Program-made: the position numbers and the translations under genes
The notes under the pieces: model-generated
What the model was told of the DNA's origin: nothing
The model's database searches: none
Seen by the model: the letters and a program-made list of their open reading frames with translations, nothing else
Shown here: positions 5,211 to 9,104 of the stretch, in pieces
How positions within the stretch are numbered: position 1 is the first letter of the stretch
Layout: the number at the start of each line of letters is the position of its first letter
Assembly (NCBI GenBank): GCA_020724025.1
Contig: DYHU01000090.1
Coordinates: 1 to 9,104 of the forward strand
Length of the DNA: 9,104 bases
Direction of reading: 5' to 3'
From: Syntrophorhabdus sp.
GTDB taxonomy: Bacteria; Desulfobacterota; BSN033; UBA1163

Positions 5211-5560
5211 GGATTGTTGGTTGGAATGAGTCCCGCTACCACCAGGATCGTGAGATCCTCATCTCCTATATTGGTTAACTCATGAAATTGGCCGATGGGG
5301 ATATGGATGGCGTCTCCTGGTCCAACCTCACACACCTCATCACCGACCTGCATACGGCCCAGGCCTTTTTGTATGATATAGATCTCCTCCATGGGATCGA
5401 CATGGCCAAGAAGTTTATTCCCCGGAGGGACTGAGGCGTGAGCTAAAAACATCAGGGTTTGCAGATGGCGGGTATCGAGAATCATGTGGGCGATGCCTCC
5501 CCTATGAGCCACGTAACGTGTCATCTTCACTTCGGGATGTGTCAAGTTGCGGAGTATCAT
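5192..5560 (-). CDS. Small single-domain cupin protein
   Basis: 122 residues forming one cupin_2 beta barrel. Motif 1 reads GHVDPMEEIYIIQKG (52-66), with His53, Asp55 instead of the second His, and Glu58/Glu59 as likely metal ligands. Motif 2 reads GDAIHIPIGQFHELTN (82-97), a perfect match to the G(X)5PXG(X)2H(X)3N pattern with His93 as ligand. Such stand-alone cupins bind a divalent metal and act as isomerases, dioxygenases or sugar-binding sensors; the substrate cannot be told. GAAGGA lies 8 bases before the ATG. It is downstream of the nitronate monooxygenase-like gene on the same strand, 126 bases away, so a shared transcript is possible. The final residues (ENDER) and stop lie in an ATGAAC-type repeat, so the original C-terminus may have been replaced. 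Confidence 0.85.
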   Translation of the reverse strand: MILRNLTHPEVKMTRYVAHRGGIAHMILDTRHLQTLMFLAHASVPPGNKLLGHVDPMEEIYIIQKGLGRMQVGDEVCEVGPGDAIHIPIGQFHELTNIGDEDLTILVVAGLIPTNNPENDER

Positions 5561-5638
5561 TTTATCGTTCCTTCATTAAGTTTGGAATTCAGCGTCATGA
5601 GTCGCATAGTCAATGAATCCATTTGTCAGGTCGTCAAA

Positions 5639-5662
5639 GACTATAAGACTATCGGACTATAG
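5639..5662. repeat. Three tandem 8-bp GACTATNN repeats
   Basis: GACTATAA, GACTATCG and GACTATAG follow each other with exact 8-base period, 24 bases downstream of the flavoprotein stop. An inverted ATAGTC occurs about 30 bases to the left (near 5606). It could be a small binding array or another member of the degenerate repeats that fill gaps in this region. Confidence 0.5.
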
Positions 5663-5686
5663 AAGGATTAGATCCATGAGGAGTGT

Positions 5687-6721
5687 TTAGGAGGCCATTT
5701 TTTTACTAACCGACTCCAGCAATTCCTGGGCCTCTGCAACGGTTCGCTCAATCAGTTCTTTGCAGGTTGGTAAATCTTTTATTAAACCGATGGCCTGACT
5801 TATAGGCAACACTCCAGTCTCTAAATCGCCACTCTCAATTGCGACCTTCAGCCCTTTTAGGCCAAGCGCCTGGCGAGCCAGGTCCTGAACACCCCGCTGC
5901 TTGAGCCCCCCCAAGAAAAGCTTATAAAAGGGAACATCGATCATGCGTTTAATTTGGAGGGCGCTGGAGAAGGCCTGGAAGAGTGACGGTCTCCCCTCTG
6001 CCATCTTGATGGAGGCCGGATTTTTGAGCCATCTCCCGGGCAAACCGTCGATCTTGTCCGAGCAGAGGGTATCTTCCATCCCTGCTTTCAGAGAAAGCTC
6101 TTTTGTTTTTTCGTGCATTTCGCATTCCTGGGTTAGCATGAACCGGGTTCCCATGGAGATTCCATCCGCCCCCAGAACCAGAGCGGCTGCCAATCCCCTG
6201 CCATCGCAAAAACCACCGGCCGCAATAACGGGAACTTTTGTTTGACGGGCAATCGAAGGGATTAAGACCAATGTGCCTACCTCGGCTCCGTGGGCTGCGG
6301 CCTCATGGCCTGTTACCACCAGGGCATCTGCTCCATCCATCTCTGCTCTACGAGCATGTTTCTCTATGGCAACCGTTGCCAAAACCTTCCCGCCATATTG
6401 ATGGACCGCTTTAATGATCCAATCCCCCTTCCCCAACGCATAATTTATAATCGGGACTTTTTCTTCAAGAGCGATCTCAATATTTTCTCTCGCATTGGGC
6501 ATGACCAAAGTGGCATTTACTCCAAAGGGTTTATCCGTGAGGGATTTCACCTGTTTAATCACTTCTCTTACCTGGTCCGGCGTATAAGCGACGGAATTCA
6601 ACATTCCGATCCCTCCGGCATTTGACACCGAGGCAACGAGTTTTGGTAAACTGATGAAAGCCATTCCGGCGAGCATGATGGGATGCTTGATTCCTAAGAG
6701 CTCAGTCATTCTCGTTTTCAT
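5687..6721 (-). CDS. Nitronate monooxygenase / FabK-like FMN flavoprotein
   Basis: 344 residues of a TIM-barrel FMN protein of the 2-nitropropane dioxygenase (nitronate monooxygenase) family, which also includes enoyl-ACP reductase II (FabK). Visible motifs are NAGGIGML (34-41), FGVNATL (66-72), TGHEAAAHG (137-145) with His144 at the catalytic position, VIAAGGFCDGRGLAAALVLG (165-184) for phosphate and FMN binding, and ISMGTRF (188-194). It is probably cytoplasmic; no signal is seen. It oxidises toxic nitronates, or reduces enoyl-ACP if FabK-like; the sequence alone does not separate these, and no fatty-acid genes are near. The usual QGPM near the N-terminus is LAGM here. AGGAGGAG stands 6 bases before the ATG. 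The cupin gene follows on the same strand. Upstream lies a shared 155-base divergent region. Confidence 0.88.
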   Translation of the reverse strand: MKTRMTELLGIKHPIMLAGMAFISLPKLVASVSNAGGIGMLNSVAYTPDQVREVIKQVKSLTDKPFGVNATLVMPNARENIEIALEEKVPIINYALGKGDWIIKAVHQYGGKVLATVAIEKHARRAEMDGADALVVTGHEAAAHGAEVGTLVLIPSIARQTKVPVIAAGGFCDGRGLAAALVLGADGISMGTRFMLTQECEMHEKTKELSLKAGMEDTLCSDKIDGLPGRWLKNPASIKMAEGRPSLFQAFSSALQIKRMIDVPFYKLFLGGLKQRGVQDLARQALGLKGLKVAIESGDLETGVLPISQAIGLIKDLPTCKELIERTVAEAQELLESVSKKMAS

Positions 6722-6815
6722 TGAATTCTCCTCCTATGTTCAAAGTGGAAAGGGGAAGGTTGGCCGTGGAGATTATCCCAGATTTAAAATTGTTTTGCAA
6801 TTTTTAACTTGTAGT

Positions 6816-6844
6816 TTGAATTCGAATGTGGTAACTATCATAAA
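6816..6844 (+). promoter_or_regulatory. Possible promoter in the divergent intergenic region
   Basis: TTGAAT (6816-6821) and CATAAA (6839-6844) are 17 bases apart, 32 bases before the start at 6877. The region also holds a 7-bp inverted repeat AAAATTG/CAATTTT (6786-6804) and a palindrome ATTCGAAT (6819-6826) overlapping the -35 box, either of which could be an operator. This is the A/T-richest part of the 155-base gap. Confidence 0.3.
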
Positions 6845-6876
6845 ACCTGTGTGGTCCTGAATGGGGAGGTGAACAG

Positions 6877-7953
6877 ATGGGTCTTTACAAGGTGATCTTC
6901 TTGGGGCTGAAAGTGGCCGGGCCGGAAGAGGAGACTCGTTTAATCCAGGGGCTTCAAAAGAGATTCAATCTCGCTCCGGAGAAGGCGGAGAGCTTGCTCC
7001 AGAGAGTCCCCATTGTGGTGAAGAAGGGGATATCGAAGGAAGAGATGGAGAGGTATGTAAAGGTCTTTGAGGAGATCGGGGGAAGGGTGAGGGTCGAAGA
7101 GGAACCCTCCACAGAGTTTGCAGGAATCTCCCGGGAACCTGAACCGCCACCCAGACCCAAACCAGAAGTGAAGCCCTATACCGGCCCCATGGTGACCTGC
7201 CCTCAATGCGGGTTTGAACAGCCTGAAAGCGACGAATGCGTCAAATGCGGCATCGTCATCTCAAAGTTTATGCAATATCAGGAGATGGCGCGTTCCATCG
7301 AAGGCCAGGTACGCGAGATTTCATCGGAAGAGAAGATCTCTCCCTGGGAGAGCGGAGGGGGATTCTTCTGGGCCTATATGAGAACGGCGAAGGAAGCCCT
7401 TTTCTCCCCCACCCGATTCTTTAAAAAGGTTGCGGCAGGAGAAGGATATTGGTCTCCCCTTATCTACGGGATCATCTCGGGGATTATCGGGTTCGGAGTG
7501 TCACTGGTCTATCAATGGTTTCTTTTTTCCACTTTTATCCCGCCCCAGATCCATGCCCTGATTCCGTATAACCTTATCCTTACCCTCTCTTTGCTCGGGA
7601 TCCCATTGATGGTGGCCTCCTCCATTTTCATCGGGAGCGCCATCACACACCTCTGCCTCATGATCGTTGGTGGGAATAAGCATGGGTATCAGGCGACTTT
7701 TCGAGCCATCTCCTATTCCTTCTGCGCCCATCTCTTCGATATCGTGCCGTTTATCGGGAGCTTCATCGGGTCGATCTATATGATCATCCTTATCATCTTT
7801 GGGGTGAGGGAAGGCCATGGGATCACCACAGGCAAAGCGGTTCTGGCTGTTCTTCTTCCTCTTATCGTTGTGTTTGGTTTAGGCATCCTTGCAGCGATCC
7901 TGCTCCCCATGTTTTTAGGAGGGTTAGGATTGTTCAGGGGAGTGGGAGTATAG
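6877..7953 (+). CDS. L7/L12-CTD-like, zinc-ribbon, Yip1-domain membrane protein
   Basis: 358 residues in three parts. Residues 3-75 resemble the ribosomal L7/L12 C-terminal domain in pattern: VIFLGL, a helix, LAPEKAESLLQRVPIVVKKG, a helix, IGGRVRVEE. A proline-rich linker (88-104) leads to a zinc ribbon with Cys108, Cys111, Cys121 and Cys124 (CPQC...CVKC). Residues 163-345 form a Yip1-like membrane domain with the signature AYMRTAKEALFSPTRFFKKV before about five hydrophobic helices (for example 192-218, 230-256, 284-309, 320-347). The soluble N-terminus would face the cytoplasm. GGGAGGTG precedes the ATG by 5 bases. It is closed by a strong terminator, so it is probably a single-gene transcript. 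The function of such prokaryotic Yip1 fusions is unknown; the L7/L12 likeness is fold-level inference. Confidence 0.8.
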   Translation: MGLYKVIFLGLKVAGPEEETRLIQGLQKRFNLAPEKAESLLQRVPIVVKKGISKEEMERYVKVFEEIGGRVRVEEEPSTEFAGISREPEPPPRPKPEVKPYTGPMVTCPQCGFEQPESDECVKCGIVISKFMQYQEMARSIEGQVREISSEEKISPWESGGGFFWAYMRTAKEALFSPTRFFKKVAAGEGYWSPLIYGIISGIIGFGVSLVYQWFLFSTFIPPQIHALIPYNLILTLSLLGIPLMVASSIFIGSAITHLCLMIVGGNKHGYQATFRAISYSFCAHLFDIVPFIGSFIGSIYMIILIIFGVREGHGITTGKAVLAVLLPLIVVFGLGILAAILLPMFLGGLGLFRGVGV

Positions 7954-7978
7954 ATTGGCGGTTGGGAGTTTTGGTTTT

Positions 7979-8015
7979 AATCAAAAAGGGGCACGGAGAG
8001 CCCCTTTTTGATTTT
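7979..8015. terminator. Strong rho-independent terminator, probably bidirectional
   Basis: AATCAAAAAGGGGC (7979-7992) and GCCCCTTTTTGATT (8000-8013) are perfect complements with a 7-base loop. T-rich tails follow on both strands. It ends the Yip1-domain gene 25 bases after its stop, and the next gene starts 13 bases beyond, which implies that the latter either has its promoter within this short stretch or depends on readthrough. Confidence 0.88.
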
Positions 8016-8028
8016 GGAGGGAAGGCTG

Positions 8029-9102
8029 ATGAAGATTGCCCTTAAGGGAATGCCGCGGCGTTCATTCCTGGTCGCTCTGGGATTAACGATTCTCATGCTC
8101 TTCACTTTCCGCTGGCGAGCCATCTGGTGGCCTTTCCTCTTCCGACCCAAGAAAGGAACGGTTCAACTCAGACCCAACCCGTTCGTCGAGGGAGAAAAAC
8201 AATTGGTCGGAATCGTTCACGGAAGAAATGTGGAGAAGACGGTGAGGAGTGCGATCGATCTCATCGGAGGAATGGAGAAATTGGATGTCCTCGGAAAATC
8301 GGTCCTCCTCAAGCCCAACATCCTTGATGCTTCACCTCCCCCCACAACGACCAATTCGCAGGTGGTGAAGGCGGTCGCCAAGATCCTTTACGAATCCGGA
8401 GCCCGTCGTGTCCTCATCGGGGATATGTCCGCCTTCTTCAAACTCCCCACACGCAAGAACATGGATTTGACCTTTATGAGGCTGATTGCTGAAGAAGTGG
8501 AGGCGGAGCTAATTCCTTTTGACGAAAGGGGATGGGTTTGTGTCGATCTTCCTCAAGGGCAATTCCTCAAAAGGGTCTATGTGGCTGAAACGCTCTTCGA
8601 GGTTGACCGGATCATCAACCTCCCCGTGATCAAAACCCATGGGTCAGCGACTTACAGCATTGCCCTGAAAAACTTTGTCGGCGCGACACATTTCAGGCAC
8701 AGGCCCTATCTGGTCGATCGGTCCCACTGGGAAGAAGTGATTGCCGAATTGAACCTGGCCTATGCGCCGGATTTACATGTCATCGATGGGACAAGATTGA
8801 TGGTGGAGGGAGGCCCCTTGAAAGGCAGGGCCATCGACGCCAACCTCATCATTGCCACAGGGGATCGTATTGCGGCAGATATTGTAGGACTGGGAGTGTT
8901 GAAGCACTATTCCGAGCTTCCGCAGATCAGAGAGGTTGATGTATGGGACCAGAGACAGGTGAAACGGGCCATCGAACTGGGATTGGGGGTAAAAGGGAAG
9001 GATGAGATCGAACTTCGCGAGATGGACCTGGAGCCCAACATTCCTGGTTTTAAAGGAGTAATAAAGACCGTTAGGAAGGCTGTTTTCGGAGAAGAGGAAT
9101 GA
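8029..9102 (+). CDS. DUF362 protein with Tat-like N-terminal signal/anchor
   Basis: ATG 8029 is preferred over an upstream in-frame TTG (8008) because GGAGG lies 8 bases before it and the TTG falls in the terminator. The product has 357 residues. The N-terminus PRRSFLVALGL (9-19) followed by a hydrophobic stretch to about 27 resembles a twin-arginine signal; no clear cleavage site is seen, so it may stay anchored. The rest is one DUF362 domain: VLLKPNILD (92-100), TTTNSQVVKAVAKIL (106-120), RRVLIGD (126-132), INLPVIKTH (196-204), ALKNFVG (212-218) and VIDG (251-254). Many DUF362 proteins carry a C-terminal 2x[4Fe-4S] ferredoxin; here the Cys clusters are absent. The function is unknown, with redox or cofactor roles suspected for the family. 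Its stop overlaps a following ATG (ATGA), which suggests a coupled downstream gene, possibly the missing electron-transfer partner. Confidence 0.87.
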   Translation: MKIALKGMPRRSFLVALGLTILMLFTFRWRAIWWPFLFRPKKGTVQLRPNPFVEGEKQLVGIVHGRNVEKTVRSAIDLIGGMEKLDVLGKSVLLKPNILDASPPPTTTNSQVVKAVAKILYESGARRVLIGDMSAFFKLPTRKNMDLTFMRLIAEEVEAELIPFDERGWVCVDLPQGQFLKRVYVAETLFEVDRIINLPVIKTHGSATYSIALKNFVGATHFRHRPYLVDRSHWEEVIAELNLAYAPDLHVIDGTRLMVEGGPLKGRAIDANLIIATGDRIAADIVGLGVLKHYSELPQIREVDVWDQRQVKRAIELGLGVKGKDEIELREMDLEPNIPGFKGVIKTVRKAVFGEEE

Positions 9103-9104
9103 TT
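9099..9104 (+). CDS. Possible start of the next gene (cut by the window edge)
   Basis: ATG at 9099-9101 overlaps the DUF362 stop as ATGA, with purine-rich GGAGAAGAGG just upstream. This is the usual form of translational coupling. Only two codons are visible, so nothing can be said about the product. Confidence 0.25.

Noticed and set aside
7501..7818. 105-codon minus-strand frame opposite the Yip1 domain
   Set aside because: It is the antisense shadow of membrane-helix codons; the charged, Asp/His-rich composition is the expected artefact.

Overview
The window looks like chromosomal DNA of an anaerobic or facultative respiring bacterium, most likely of the deltaproteobacterial (Desulfobacterota) type. 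The signs are a periplasmic octahaem nitrite reductase, many degenerate palindromic intergenic repeats, strong AGGAGG-type ribosome binding sites, and conserved hypothetical families (DUF362, zinc ribbon/Yip1) frequent in such genomes. The taxonomic placement is inference; there is no marker gene here.

Left part (1-1403). This reads as the worn edge of an integrated element. It holds a fragment of a sacsin/HSP90-like ATPase-family protein, an opposite-strand hypothetical gene with a coiled-coil start, a REP-like repeat, and a frameshifted C-terminal remnant that fits a tyrosine recombinase. It ends at the 3' end of a tRNA-Thr(UGU) gene. tRNA 3' ends are the classical integration site of such elements. 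A perfect 14-bp inverted repeat abuts the 5' end of the tRNA.

Respiratory part (1542-3445, minus strand). A 29-residue single-span membrane peptide with a good ribosome binding site precedes a 535-residue octahaem c-type cytochrome. The cytochrome has seven CxxCH sites and one CxxCK site, plus a Tyr-x-Cys pair after haem 6. Together these identify it as an octahaem nitrite reductase (ONR/TvNiR type), reducing nitrite to ammonium in the periplasm. Upstream lies a roughly 300-bp MITE-like element with long inverted termini and a REP pair nested inside.

Middle part (3831-5560). An exported calcineurin-like phosphoesterase that has lost some usual metal ligands is followed by a four-helix LiaI/LiaF-like membrane protein on the plus strand. 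A small cupin converges on them from the minus strand. The gaps are filled with ATGAAC/CAATG-type palindromic repeats, one of which supplies the last codons and stop of the cupin.

Right part (5687-9104). A nitronate monooxygenase/FabK-like flavoprotein lies upstream of the cupin on the minus strand. Divergent to it is a membrane protein with an L7/L12-C-terminal-like domain, a zinc ribbon and a Yip1 domain, closed by a strong, probably bidirectional terminator. A Tat-signal/anchor DUF362 protein follows, with an ATGA overlap to what is probably the next gene of its operon.
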